A stretch of 27,710 nucleotides of DNA from Planctomycetaceae bacterium (GCA_002685655.1 NYXM01000178.1:1-27710); one strand, 5' to 3'; positions 16,754 to 25,801 are shown, counted from the stretch's first letter. Translations and numbers: made by a program. Notes: generated by a model not told the origin, from the letters alone.

Positions 16754-19372
16754 TCATTCCTCGACTATTTCCACGAGTTGATTTGCGGCGATCGGGCCTT
16801 CCACGGTCTGCTCGTGTCCCGAGGGCCAGATAATCTCGATCCGATCAACGGTCTCCGATTCAGCCAGACCGAAGTATAGCGGCGTGCGGCTTTGGGAAAG
16901 ATAGCCCGATTGTCCATCATACACTTTCTTAACAGTCTTCTGTCCCATCACTAACGTCGCGACCGCACCCAATCCGTCTCGGTTCGATTTGGTGCCTCGG
17001 AGCCTGATCTTGAGATAATTCAGTGGGATCAGTTTGTCGGCAAGATCACTGATCATCACGAGTGGCTCTGAACTAAAGTCGTTTGTCACAATGTCGAGAT
17101 CACCGTCATCGTCCAGGTCGAAGATGACGGATGATCGCGACCCCAGCGCTGACCAAACCGTGATTCGTCCGGTGCGCCCTTTGCAAATGGGGTTATCACT
17201 GTCCAGCCCATCACAATCAAGTTCGAACCAAGCTTTGATCCGTTTATTAGCTGGACGCGGTTCCACGCCCAGCACAAACTCGCTGTCTACGAACCGCTTG
17301 CCGCGGTCGTTTAGCAGTACCGAATTGACACCGTAACGATAAGGAAAACACATGCTGGCTGTGACGAACACGTCATCGAAGCCATCCGCGTTGAGATCAT
17401 CCACGCTGATCCCCCACGGCCAGTAGTTTTCGGCGCCGATCTGGTCAGAGGTCTCCGCGAAGGCACCATTGCCTTGGTTGTGATAGAAGGCGTTTCCAAA
17501 AATACTCTTTTCGCCAGTGCTCCGCAGGAACACTTCCGGCCACTGCATGTCTGATTTTTGCTTTTCTTGCTTCGGACCGACGTCCTCGCTCATGTCAGAA
17601 TGCATGTCGGTAATGTACACATCGAATCGGCCGTCGTTGTCAAAATCGAAGGATTTGATTCCCATCGATCCCCAAGGAGTGCGCGGGAACACTTCGCGGC
17701 TCTTCCGCTCAAAACGCTCGCCACCGATGTTCACGTAGTATTCGTCGTCGCCTTGCATGTTCAGTACGTACAAATCGAGCCACCCGTCTTGATTCACGTC
17801 CAAAGGGCTTGCCGCCCCGGACCAACTAGTATCGACCAACTCGACTTCTTCCGAGACGTCGGTGAATTGTCGTCCATTGATGTTTTTGTAGAGGATACTG
17901 CGTTCGGAATGGTCTGCTTTGAGGTGTCCGGCGAAGGCATCCGCGGTGCCTACGTAATACTTGTATTCACCTTCCGGCAGGGAACTTGTGCCATCGATGC
18001 GGAGGCTAGCGTGTTCGTCGGTTGTGTACTTGCCAACATTCGTCAGGAACAGATCCAGCAGGCCATCGCGGTTGTAGTCAAAGAACACGGCAGCGGAAGA
18101 ATGTCCTACGTAGGCCAACCCTGCATCGTTCGTAATGTCGCGGAAGACTCCCTGACCGGTGTTCTCGAACAGGATGTTGCCACCGCGGACGGTTGTCACA
18201 AAAAGGTCGGCGTCGCCATCGTTATCAATATCCGCGAACGACGCCGTCACGCCGATGCGGTCGTGGACTGCGACACCTGCTTTGTCGGTAATGTTCTCGA
18301 ACTTCCCACCGCTAAGATTACGATAAAGTCCATTTGCCCCTGCTTGCGCGACAAAGTAGATGTCTAGCTGTCCGTCGCCATCCACGTCTGCCACAGCCAC
18401 ACCGTTGCCGTGATCATAGTGGTTGACCTGGAGCCGCCAGCGTTGCTCGTCGACGATTTGTGGCTGGAAATCGATGCCACTGTCGGCAGCCATGTTGCGA
18501 AACTGAAACGAGTGGAAGACGTCCAACGCCTTCATCGCTTCGATTTGCGAGTTCTTACGGTCTTCCAGCCATGCCGTGCTGATGATCTCGGGCGGCTGTC
18601 CGAGGTGGGTCATCCGGGAGCGGCCTTCTTCGGCGTCGGAACCGCCGTCCAGCACGGCCATTTCCGGCACCACGAAATCCAAAGCACGCCGCAAGTCGGC
18701 CAATCCATCCTGCTTCAGTACGTCGAAATAGCCGCGGATTCGGTTTTGCCGGTCAACCAACACGAACTTCGAATCGTGCATGATCGGCATCGCCGAATTT
18801 CGAGCGTCCTCGGCGACTGCCAATCGAAAGCCGGCCTTGCTCAATTGCCAGATCTTCTCACGCTCGCCCGTCAAGAACTTCCAGTGTTTCTCGTCCGCGC
18901 CGGCCGACGTTGCATACTCTTGGAGGATCTTCGGCTGGTCGTACTCCGGGTCGACCGAGATGCTAAGCAGCCGAATGTCTGGCCAAACCGGATCCTTCTT
19001 GAGCTGATCCTGCAGGTCCGCCATCCGCCGCGTCTGCATCGGGCAGGTTACTTGACAACGCGTAAAGATGAAGTTGGCGATCCACACTTTTCCCTGCAGA
19101 TCGGGAGTGCCAAACGATCGGCCAGCCTGGTCTGTTAGCACAAACTCTGGAACGTCTCCGAGGAATGCCGCGAGTTGCCTCTCCTGAGGTTGTTCAGGAG
19201 ACAGCGCCTGGCTCCCGCTGGCGCCGGCATTCGTTTCATTGTCCTCGCCCTGTTCAACCAGTGTTGGCGCCGGCACCGGAGGGCCATTGAGGGACCTGAT
19301 GGCATACACGCCACCGCTTACGAGGGCCACGACGCCAATCACTGACAGCCAGATATAGGTTTCACGGTTCAC
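16754..19372 (-). CDS. Sco1-CRTAC1 fusion protein
   Basis: An 872-aa membrane-anchored exported protein. Signal anchor at residues 5-25 (YIWLSVIGVVALVSGGVYAI). A complete Sco1/SenC domain spans about 65-235: CQVTC (Cys106, Cys110) after FIFTR, and His199 in MPIMHDSKFVLVD, so all three copper ligands are kept. FG-GAP/VCBS repeats run from about 300 (DVDGDGQLDIYF, DIDNDGDADLFV, DLNADGFDDVFV, DLDDDGDLDIV) and ASPIC/UnbV closes the protein (GLGAVATLVMGQKTV, LYFGLAES, IIWPSGHEQTVEGP). The fusion physically ties copper delivery or thiol chemistry to the CRTAC1 module. It is 13 nt downstream of the beta-helix gene, which is itself coupled to the COX2-like gene, so a copper-related complex is a reasonable inference. 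A frame of 269 aa on the opposite strand is a shadow. Confidence 0.94.
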   Translation of the reverse strand: MNRETYIWLSVIGVVALVSGGVYAIRSLNGPPVPAPTLVEQGEDNETNAGASGSQALSPEQPQERQLAAFLGDVPEFVLTDQAGRSFGTPDLQGKVWIANFIFTRCQVTCPMQTRRMADLQDQLKKDPVWPDIRLLSISVDPEYDQPKILQEYATSAGADEKHWKFLTGEREKIWQLSKAGFRLAVAEDARNSAMPIMHDSKFVLVDRQNRIRGYFDVLKQDGLADLRRALDFVVPEMAVLDGGSDAEEGRSRMTHLGQPPEIISTAWLEDRKNSQIEAMKALDVFHSFQFRNMAADSGIDFQPQIVDEQRWRLQVNHYDHGNGVAVADVDGDGQLDIYFVAQAGANGLYRNLSGGKFENITDKAGVAVHDRIGVTASFADIDNDGDADLFVTTVRGGNILFENTGQGVFRDITNDAGLAYVGHSSAAVFFDYNRDGLLDLFLTNVGKYTTDEHASLRIDGTSSLPEGEYKYYVGTADAFAGHLKADHSERSILYKNINGRQFTDVSEEVELVDTSWSGAASPLDVNQDGWLDLYVLNMQGDDEYYVNIGGERFERKSREVFPRTPWGSMGIKSFDFDNDGRFDVYITDMHSDMSEDVGPKQEKQKSDMQWPEVFLRSTGEKSIFGNAFYHNQGNGAFAETSDQIGAENYWPWGISVDDLNADGFDDVFVTASMCFPYRYGVNSVLLNDRGKRFVDSEFVLGVEPRPANKRIKAWFELDCDGLDSDNPICKGRTGRITVWSALGSRSSVIFDLDDDGDLDIVTNDFSSEPLVMISDLADKLIPLNYLKIRLRGTKSNRDGLGAVATLVMGQKTVKKVYDGQSGYLSQSRTPLYFGLAESETVDRIEIIWPSGHEQTVEGPIAANQLVEIVEE

Positions 19373-19385
19373 GAGGCATTACCTT

Positions 19386-20660
19386 TCACGATTCGGGCTT
19401 CTGCTGCAGGGGCTTGGTGATGTGCACTGATCGGATGGTGGCGAGACGATATCCGACATCCTGGTACTCCTTGGCCCGCGGTTGAAACAGCATGTCAAAT
19501 TGCGGGTTGGGGGCGTCCAGATTGTTGTCTTGCGGGACGATTGTCTGCTGCAGGTCCGCCACGTTGCCTCCGATGTAGCAGCGGCGTACGTTGCTCGCGT
19601 CGGCAATGTCGAGCTCGTAAGGTCCACCCGGTCGTGAACCGTCACCCGCTACGTTTTGCCAAAAGATCGAGTCGAGGTACGAATTGCCAACTCCTTTGTC
19701 ATCTGCACCATTCCAGTTTTCCGTGAATGTGCAGCGCCGGACAGAAACGCGGGAGTTGGGAAACACGGTGAGTGCGCCACAACCATGCTTGTGATTGTAT
19801 CGCAGGCCGTATTCGATCGCGATCCGATCCATTCCCGTGTTGCCGATGTTGCCGACAAACAGGCAGTTTTCGATCACTGCCGAGCTACCCCCCAACACAT
19901 CGACCGCCGACCCGGTTCCGGGACAGCGATTATCCCGAAACACACAATCCCGAAACACCGCCTGGTTTTCCGAGAAGCCGCGATGCTCGACCGAAACACC
20001 TGCTCCGCAAAGTCGCGTCACGTTATCTCGAATCACCACACCTTCAATGGTTGGGTACGACCGGCCAAAGATCTTAATCCCCCCACCGTCGCAGTAGAAA
20101 AACAATCCCTTTTCTAGTTGCTGGAGGTTCGAATCAGGCTCGATCGAAGGCGATGAATCGTCGTCACTGACGAAACCGTTGGCACCGGTGATCGTCACAC
20201 CGCGCAGAACGGTACGTGGCGAGATCCCGTCACCAAAAAATACGACGTGGTTAACCATGGCGGGGAAGCCGGCCTCTGAAGGATCTGCGATGTCTTCATT
20301 CGCAGCCGTCAACACGACCTCGCCGACTGCTTCCAGCTTGATCCCGTCGTGCTGACGGTTGAAGCGGATAAACGCCTGGCCATACTGCGCCGGCCGATAG
20401 GTGCCTTCGTGTATTCTAACGGTGGCGCCTGCCGATGCTTCCGCGGCAGCGTCCAGCACCATCTGGATATCCTCACCAGGATGCACATGAAAGACGCCAT
20501 TGGTGTCTGTGCCGGCAATCTCGATCGGAGTATTCTCCGGACCACGACACCCTGCCTGGGACACAATCGACATTCCAAATACAACGATCGCTAAAAGCTG
20601 TTGAAACCGTCCAACCGGGAATAGCGGTGAAGAGCATGGTTGATCGGGTGCGAGCATCAA
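19386..20660 (-). CDS. Right-handed parallel beta-helix lipoprotein
   Basis: A 424-aa exported protein with a signal ending VSQAGC (Cys38 is the likely lipid site). The sequence HPGEDIQMVLDAAAEASAGATVRIHEGTY is the usual entry to a DUF1565/pectate-lyase-like beta-helix. Repeating coils follow: GVTITGANGF, GVVIRDNVTRLCGAGV, DCVFRDNRCPG, NCLFVGNIGNTG, RCTFTENWNG. No polysaccharide-lyase catalytic triad can be assigned, so it may bind glycans or act as a scaffold. Its ATG overlaps the stop of the COX2-like gene (ATGA) and its stop is 13 nt before the Sco1-CRTAC1 start, so the three genes form a tight unit. Confidence 0.88.
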   Translation of the reverse strand: MMLAPDQPCSSPLFPVGRFQQLLAIVVFGMSIVSQAGCRGPENTPIEIAGTDTNGVFHVHPGEDIQMVLDAAAEASAGATVRIHEGTYRPAQYGQAFIRFNRQHDGIKLEAVGEVVLTAANEDIADPSEAGFPAMVNHVVFFGDGISPRTVLRGVTITGANGFVSDDDSSPSIEPDSNLQQLEKGLFFYCDGGGIKIFGRSYPTIEGVVIRDNVTRLCGAGVSVEHRGFSENQAVFRDCVFRDNRCPGTGSAVDVLGGSSAVIENCLFVGNIGNTGMDRIAIEYGLRYNHKHGCGALTVFPNSRVSVRRCTFTENWNGADDKGVGNSYLDSIFWQNVAGDGSRPGGPYELDIADASNVRRCYIGGNVADLQQTIVPQDNNLDAPNPQFDMLFQPRAKEYQDVGYRLATIRSVHITKPLQQKPES

Positions 20661-21172
20661 CTGGACTCAAGACGTTGCGTAAAACGGACTTGCCGGTGGA
20701 CAATGATACGACCCATCAGCTCATCGTGATAGAAACGAAAGCTGCACAGCGGATCGGCCTGCAGATTGAATATTACGGGTTCACGGGTCATGCAGAGGGA
20801 CTCGGTCATCAGGTCCGGTACGGCAATCTGCTCGATACCTAACTCTGGGACGGAAAAAACGTAGATATAGTCGTCGCTTGTCAAGTGTAGCTCGACGGTT
20901 GCGCCAACGGGTAGCCGTAACTCGTTGGAACTCGTTGTCTCGCCCGTCGGCACGACATCAGGATCCAGATAGCGAAAATGCCAGCGGAAATCGCGCCCTG
21001 TCACCTCGATCACGAACCGCGTTGGCGTGTGGATGGTGCTGGTATCCCCAGCGTTGTCATCGCTGGCCAGTTCCGTGGCGTGACGATCAAGCGATGTGAA
21101 CGTAGCCACCAGCGGCAGCGAAGCCACGCCGATTAGCGCCATGAACAGCACACGTCGCAGCGAGGTCGTCAT
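20657..21172 (-). CDS. COX2-like cupredoxin-domain protein lacking the CuA ligand set
   Basis: A 171-aa protein: N-terminal hydrophobic segment (RRVLFMALIGVASLPLVATF) and one cupredoxin domain that follows cytochrome oxidase subunit II. FVIEVTGRDFRWHFRY matches the aromatic region, NELRLPVGATVELHLTS the next strand, and FSVPELGIEQIAVPD the conserved VPELG-K-D-IPG stretch. The CuA site is degraded: the usual IHSF histidine is Tyr104 (DYIYVF), and the C-x-E-x-C-x3-H-x2-M cluster has become C143-SFRFY-H149-DEL-M153, losing one Cys, the Glu and the spacing. It therefore cannot hold a normal CuA centre; a mononuclear site or no metal is possible. No COX1 gene is adjacent. It is the first gene of block C and divergent from the multihaem genes, with 148 nt between starts. 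Confidence 0.85.
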   Translation of the reverse strand: MTTSLRRVLFMALIGVASLPLVATFTSLDRHATELASDDNAGDTSTIHTPTRFVIEVTGRDFRWHFRYLDPDVVPTGETTSSNELRLPVGATVELHLTSDDYIYVFSVPELGIEQIAVPDLMTESLCMTREPVIFNLQADPLCSFRFYHDELMGRIIVHRQVRFTQRLESS

Positions 21173-21320
21173 TGTCGCGGCCTATCAGATGGCTGTGGAT
21201 GTCGTGGACCGAAGTGGAGTACAATCGATTCTCATTGGGGCAATCTTCCTTTGTTTTGGCCACAACTAAAATCATATCGAATAACAAGCAAGGGACGCAA
21301 ACCGCAGGGCGAGTGATTGC

Positions 21321-23237
21321 ATGGCTTTGAGACCTAGAAGTGTCGTTGTCACCCTTTTGGTGGTCAGCGGAGTCGCCGTTGCAGTGGTTGCGGTGGCGAG
21401 ATATCGGTCGACACCCGCATCTCGACCGCGCGATTTAGGGTCGAGGGCGAAAACCTCTACCCTCCCCCGACCCGCGCCCAGAGATGACAGCTATGTCGGC
21501 AGCCAGGCCTGTGCTGACTGCCACAAGCAGATCTTCCATCAATTCTCTGCGAGTCCGATGGGGCAATCCATGGCGACGGTCGACCAGGCTGTGCAGATCG
21601 AAGATTATGAATCGAACGTGATCGAGCCATCCAAGAAGCGCCGCTACAAGATGACTCGTGACGGGAAGCACGCGACTCATTACGAGATCATGCTCGATGA
21701 GGATGGCGAGCTTCTTTTTGAGCACGGCGAGGTGGTTCGTTTTGTTTTGGGCTCCGGCAGACGCGGGCGCAGCTATCTGATCAATCGAGATGGGCTTTTA
21801 TTTCAATCGCCAATCGGTTGGTATTCTCAATTGGGGCATTGGGACCTCTCGCCGGGATATGCCCCCCACAATCATCCTCGCTTTTCCAGGCAGATTGACG
21901 ATGGATGCCTTTATTGCCACGCGGGCAGAATGAACTATCAAGGAACCGCTGACAACCATTACGCTGAGCCAGTCTTTGCCGAGATAGCGATCGGCTGTGA
22001 ACGCTGTCACGGGCCGGGTGAGCGCCACGTTCAATTAAAATCGGCTGCAGCGCTTAAACTCGCTGGGTCCGACCCGTTTTCCGACCCCATCATCAATCCG
22101 AAGAAGCTAGATCCGTCCAAACGCGACAGTGTTTGTTTTCAATGCCATTTGCTGGGCCAGTCTCTGATCACTCGCTACGGGCGAGGCTTTTTCGATTTTC
22201 GGCCCGGCGACGACCTAGAGGACGTCTTTGTCGTACTATCCCAAGAAATTGGCGCCGAGTCGGACGGTACCCTAGCGCCGGCTACGCAGATCGAGCAAAT
22301 GCGCGCCAGCAGATGTTACCAGGCGGCGGACGGTGCGCTTGGCTGCACCTCCTGCCACAACGCGCACTCGACGCCGATTGTCGAGCAACGGGCAGAGTAT
22401 TATCGACTTCGTTGCCTCGCCTGCCATGAAACCAATGACTGCAAACTTGATCTGAATGAACGCGAACTCGCTTCAGCCAACAATTCTTGCATTCACTGTC
22501 ATATGCCGGCACTCCCTGTACGCGGCATTCCCCACACCGCCTTGACGGACCATCGTATTCTTCGACATGGAAGGGAATCTGACCAACCGAGCGAGCGTGG
22601 CAGTGAGAAGCGAACTGATGTGACCGTTTTCGATCATGCGGACGAAAGATTACCGAGAGCGGAGATCGATCGTGCAAAAGGCATTGCGTTAATGACCAAG
22701 GCTTGGCGTAGGAGAGGTGATGACCTTGCCGCCCGTGCCCTTTCCCATCTGCTAAAGGTGTGGACAGCGCCAGGGGATGACGTGACCGAGCGCCTTGCGG
22801 AAGTTGATGATGTACCATTTTTAGAGGAACTCGGCGCAGGTTACATGCTGCTTGGCAATTCCGATCTCGCCGTGGAATGCTGGAGTCGTGTGCTTAAACT
22901 CGATCCACGAAGCGAGACCGCTCTCAAAGGAGTTGCCAAAGTCGCGGAAGAACGTCAGGATCTGCAGGCCTTTGGCGAGCATCTGGAAAAACTTGTCGAG
23001 GTGAATCCCTGGTCCGACGAAGTCTTCTCCCTGCGGGTCAAACATCGGTTCTACAGCAAAGACTTGCCGGGAGCCGCAAGAGAGGCGGAACGCGCATTGG
23101 AGATCAATCCCACCCTGGTCGAACTACGATCTTGGCTCGCCAATACCTATCGAGAATTGGGTGACGAGGAGCGGGCGAAACAGCAACTGGAGTTCTTGAA
23201 GAAATTGGGAAATGCTCCGCCCGTAAATGACGACTGA
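21321..23237 (+). CDS. Heptahaem cytochrome c with C-terminal TPRs
   Basis: A 638-aa exported protein. Signal anchor in the first 27 residues (VVVTLLVVSGVAVAVVAV). Seven CXXCH motifs: CADCH 64-68, CLYCH 196-200, CERCH 226-230, CFQCH 272-276, CTSCH 342-346, CLACH 365-369 and CIHCH 390-394. ERCHGPGERHV resembles the cytochrome c554/c' type (PF13435). About residues 440-632 are TPRs (LAVECWSRVLKLDPRSETAL, REAERALEINPTLVELRSWL). The role is periplasmic electron transfer or a multihaem reductase; no partner enzyme is obvious. It starts 148 nt from the divergent COX2-like gene and is followed after 76-121 nt by the octahaem gene, which is probably co-transcribed. Planctomycete multihaem-TPR proteins of this type often accompany CRTAC1 genes, as here. 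Confidence 0.93.
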   Translation: MALRPRSVVVTLLVVSGVAVAVVAVARYRSTPASRPRDLGSRAKTSTLPRPAPRDDSYVGSQACADCHKQIFHQFSASPMGQSMATVDQAVQIEDYESNVIEPSKKRRYKMTRDGKHATHYEIMLDEDGELLFEHGEVVRFVLGSGRRGRSYLINRDGLLFQSPIGWYSQLGHWDLSPGYAPHNHPRFSRQIDDGCLYCHAGRMNYQGTADNHYAEPVFAEIAIGCERCHGPGERHVQLKSAAALKLAGSDPFSDPIINPKKLDPSKRDSVCFQCHLLGQSLITRYGRGFFDFRPGDDLEDVFVVLSQEIGAESDGTLAPATQIEQMRASRCYQAADGALGCTSCHNAHSTPIVEQRAEYYRLRCLACHETNDCKLDLNERELASANNSCIHCHMPALPVRGIPHTALTDHRILRHGRESDQPSERGSEKRTDVTVFDHADERLPRAEIDRAKGIALMTKAWRRRGDDLAARALSHLLKVWTAPGDDVTERLAEVDDVPFLEELGAGYMLLGNSDLAVECWSRVLKLDPRSETALKGVAKVAEERQDLQAFGEHLEKLVEVNPWSDEVFSLRVKHRFYSKDLPGAAREAERALEINPTLVELRSWLANTYRELGDEERAKQQLEFLKKLGNAPPVNDD

Positions 23238-23358
23238 ACCGAAGCGGACGCAGGACCTGTATGATGCCTTAGAAAGTAACTTAGCCTGACGCGACGATCT
23301 CCCGTGGAGTCTTGTGGGCAGACTCGGATTGCCATCTCGGACGCAACAGACGAAACAT

Positions 23359-25311
23359 ATGAAACCTTATCATTCTCGCATCATGCGATTCGGGCTAACA
23401 GGTCTTTTGCTGGCCCTGGTGTTGGGCTTGGGATGGACTTACTGGTGGCTCGGGCCTCAACAGGGGGCGGAGATCCCCGTAACGGCTCCCAGCTTAGACC
23501 CGTCATCTGGGGGTAGGACGATCGCGACGCTTCGTCAAACTCGTGAAAAGGAACCTCGTTTTTTTGATTACAACGGTATCGTCTTCTGGTGGGATGCGAT
23601 CCCGGATCCTTTGCGTCAGGTCAGCTTGGAAACGGGACCGCGAAGCAATATGCACTCGGACGATTATGTGGGCCCCGAAGCTTGCCGGAAATGCCATCAA
23701 AAGAACTACGAGCAATGGTCGCGGCATCCGCACAAGCAGATGAACGCGATCGCCGTAGAAGAAAACGTCTTGGGCGATTTTTCTGATGATCAGACGCTGA
23801 ACTACCTCGGCGGCCAGGCGACGTTTTATCGCGATGACAGTGAATTTCGCATGAAGCTCGCGCGCGATGGCATGGAGCTAGTTTACGAGGTGCGGGAGAC
23901 GATCGGCTCGCGCTTCATTCAATACTATACAGGCCGGCTTCTGAAAGGGCGATTCGCCACGGATCATCCCTATCGCCACATCAATTATGTATTGCCATTC
24001 GGATACCATCTGGAACGGCGGCAGTGGGTCCCGACAGTCCATATGGGGAAAGAAAAGCCGGACGGGTTGCGCGATGATCCATTCGCTCCGCCACCAAATC
24101 CGAGAAAGGGCGTTGACTTCACACCCTACGCCTCGAATTGTAACGTGTGTCATACAACGTATCCGCTGTCCGACGACCTGCTACGCAAGCCGAATCAACT
24201 CGCCAAACACGCGCCCGTGCGATTGCATTGGAATATGTCAGCCCATTTTGAACAGTGGCATCCCGAACTGTGGGGCCCGATTGAACATCCCTCGGATGTG
24301 TCAACAAAGGGAATCGACCGCTTTCCGGAAATGCTGATGGATTACGAGGCCCAGGAGCACGCCGTGACATTGGGCATCAGTTGCGAGGCTTGCCATTTGG
24401 GTTGTAAGGAGCACGTCAACAACCCCAAGCTCAATCCTGATTTCCACCCACGTAGCCCACTCTTGTTGGTGCAATCCGCGACCGGAAAGCTCGAAGCTGG
24501 CCGCACACATCAGAACGTCAACTGGGCCTGTGCCCGCTGTCACGTTGGCGAGCGTCCCCAATATGCTGCCGGCATGTCGACCTGGAATTCCGTCGAATAC
24601 TCCGACGCCATATTGGGAAGTTGCTATTCCCAATTAAAGTGCATCGATTGCCACTCGCCCCACCAAGCCACCGGTCAACAGTGGCCACGTTCGCCACAAC
24701 AGGACGATGCAAGTTGCACACGCTGTCACACCAAATATCAGTCGCCCCAGGAAGTCACTGGCCACACGCACCACGAAGCCGACAGCAGTGGCTCTCGCTG
24801 CATGAATTGTCACATGCCTCGGATCAACGAGGGGCTACTGGCCGTGGTGCGCACGCACACGATTTTCTCTCCGACGAATGCCGAGATGATAGAAGCGAAT
24901 CATCCGAATGCTTGCAACCTGTGCCACATTGATCGTCCCATCGATTGGACTTTGAAGCATATCAAGGATTGGTTTGGCGCAACCTATTCAGAAGAGGAAA
25001 TCGCCAAGGCGTATCCGAAACGTGATCTTCCGGTTATCGCTGGGTGGATGGAAAGTGATTACGAGCCAGTGCGGTTAGTCGCCGCAGCCACGGCGTGCCA
25101 AGCCCAAGACAAGTCACTTTTGCCGGAACTACTTGATATGCTCGATGATCCGTTTCTATTAAATCGACAATTCACACAAATCGGACTCGAGGCGATGCTG
25201 CAGATCCGTTTGGACGCGTACGGCTATCAGTTTTATGCGTCTCCTGAAGAACGCATCGCGCCCTTACGGATGCTGCGCGAGACGTTCCTTATAGAGATAG
25301 AGATGCCCTGA
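23359..25311 (+). CDS. Octahaem cytochrome c, membrane anchored
   Basis: About 650 aa from the ATG at 23359; GTG at 23314 or ATG at 23383 are alternatives. I prefer 23359 because a short basic segment then leads into the anchor GLTGLLLALVLGLGW. Eight CXXCH motifs: CRKCH (109-113), CNVCH, CEACH (followed by LGCKEH), CARCH, CIDCH, CTRCH, CMNCH and CNLCH. SCEACHLGCKEH and SRCMNCHMP resemble cytochrome c554/NrfA-like multihaem families. The C-terminal 110 aa contain no haem and are helical, HEAT-like (EPVRLVAAATACQAQDKSLL). No Lys-type haem motif (CXXCK) is seen, so it is not a standard NrfA or octahaem nitrite reductase. It is probably an electron carrier or exported reductase working with the heptahaem protein upstream. 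Confidence 0.92.
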   Translation: MKPYHSRIMRFGLTGLLLALVLGLGWTYWWLGPQQGAEIPVTAPSLDPSSGGRTIATLRQTREKEPRFFDYNGIVFWWDAIPDPLRQVSLETGPRSNMHSDDYVGPEACRKCHQKNYEQWSRHPHKQMNAIAVEENVLGDFSDDQTLNYLGGQATFYRDDSEFRMKLARDGMELVYEVRETIGSRFIQYYTGRLLKGRFATDHPYRHINYVLPFGYHLERRQWVPTVHMGKEKPDGLRDDPFAPPPNPRKGVDFTPYASNCNVCHTTYPLSDDLLRKPNQLAKHAPVRLHWNMSAHFEQWHPELWGPIEHPSDVSTKGIDRFPEMLMDYEAQEHAVTLGISCEACHLGCKEHVNNPKLNPDFHPRSPLLLVQSATGKLEAGRTHQNVNWACARCHVGERPQYAAGMSTWNSVEYSDAILGSCYSQLKCIDCHSPHQATGQQWPRSPQQDDASCTRCHTKYQSPQEVTGHTHHEADSSGSRCMNCHMPRINEGLLAVVRTHTIFSPTNAEMIEANHPNACNLCHIDRPIDWTLKHIKDWFGATYSEEEIAKAYPKRDLPVIAGWMESDYEPVRLVAAATACQAQDKSLLPELLDMLDDPFLLNRQFTQIGLEAMLQIRLDAYGYQFYASPEERIAPLRMLRETFLIEIEMP

Positions 25312-25801
25312 ATAACGTCGTGCCGAGAGGAAAGTTACAGCAAATCGTCAGGCCTCGTGCGGCAGCACCAGGGGGAATGGCGATGGGCTGTCGGGGGCTG
25401 GCTGCTAAAGGCCCGGAATCAGGCGATAGCGAATTCGCGCCGCATACTCGCGGTAGCCCAAGTTCTCCAGTAAGGCTCGGTCGTGCCGTGTTTCTAGGAG
25501 TGGCGGGTGCGAAGTCGTCATTTGAGTTTGGTTTATTTTCGGCAGCCGAAGTTTGAGTCGGTCGAGGAGGATTTGTTGGTGGTCCGTCGGTTTTGAGAGA
25601 CAGCGTTTGCGGATCTCGCTACGGGTTGACATGACAACGTCCATCATTCTCAAGTCGCAACTCCGTCAGAACGCGATGCGGTTCGTTACCGAGCCGCGCT
25701 TTGTGGCACATTTGACCAAGCGTCTTCCACAGCATCGCTTCAGCGGGGTCTCAAAACGATGTCATCTCCAGCGATATCAACTACTTGTGGATTCTACACC
25801 G
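25312..25801. other. Gene-poor stretch between cytochrome operon and mobile element
   Basis: About 490 nt. On the minus strand, 25405-25518 encodes what may be a decayed methyltransferase tail (separate entry). Otherwise there is no acceptable coding frame, terminator or RNA gene. Confidence 0.45.
25405..25518 (-). pseudogene. Possible remnant of an isoprenylcysteine-methyltransferase-like C-terminus
   Basis: The minus-strand translation LLENLGYREYAARIRYRLIPGL resembles the end of the ICMT/DUF1295-like integral membrane methyltransferases, which close with a LG-Y-x-x-YA-x-x-VRYRLIPG-x-W pattern. Only this tail is present and nothing upstream in frame shows the membrane segments or SAM motif. 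The match is from memory and short, so it could be chance. Confidence 0.3.

Noticed and set aside
17558..18367. Plus-strand frame of 269 aa antisense to the Sco1-CRTAC1 gene
   Set aside because: It is the mirror of the Asp/Gly-rich repeats (Val/Ile-rich translation) and has no domain of its own.
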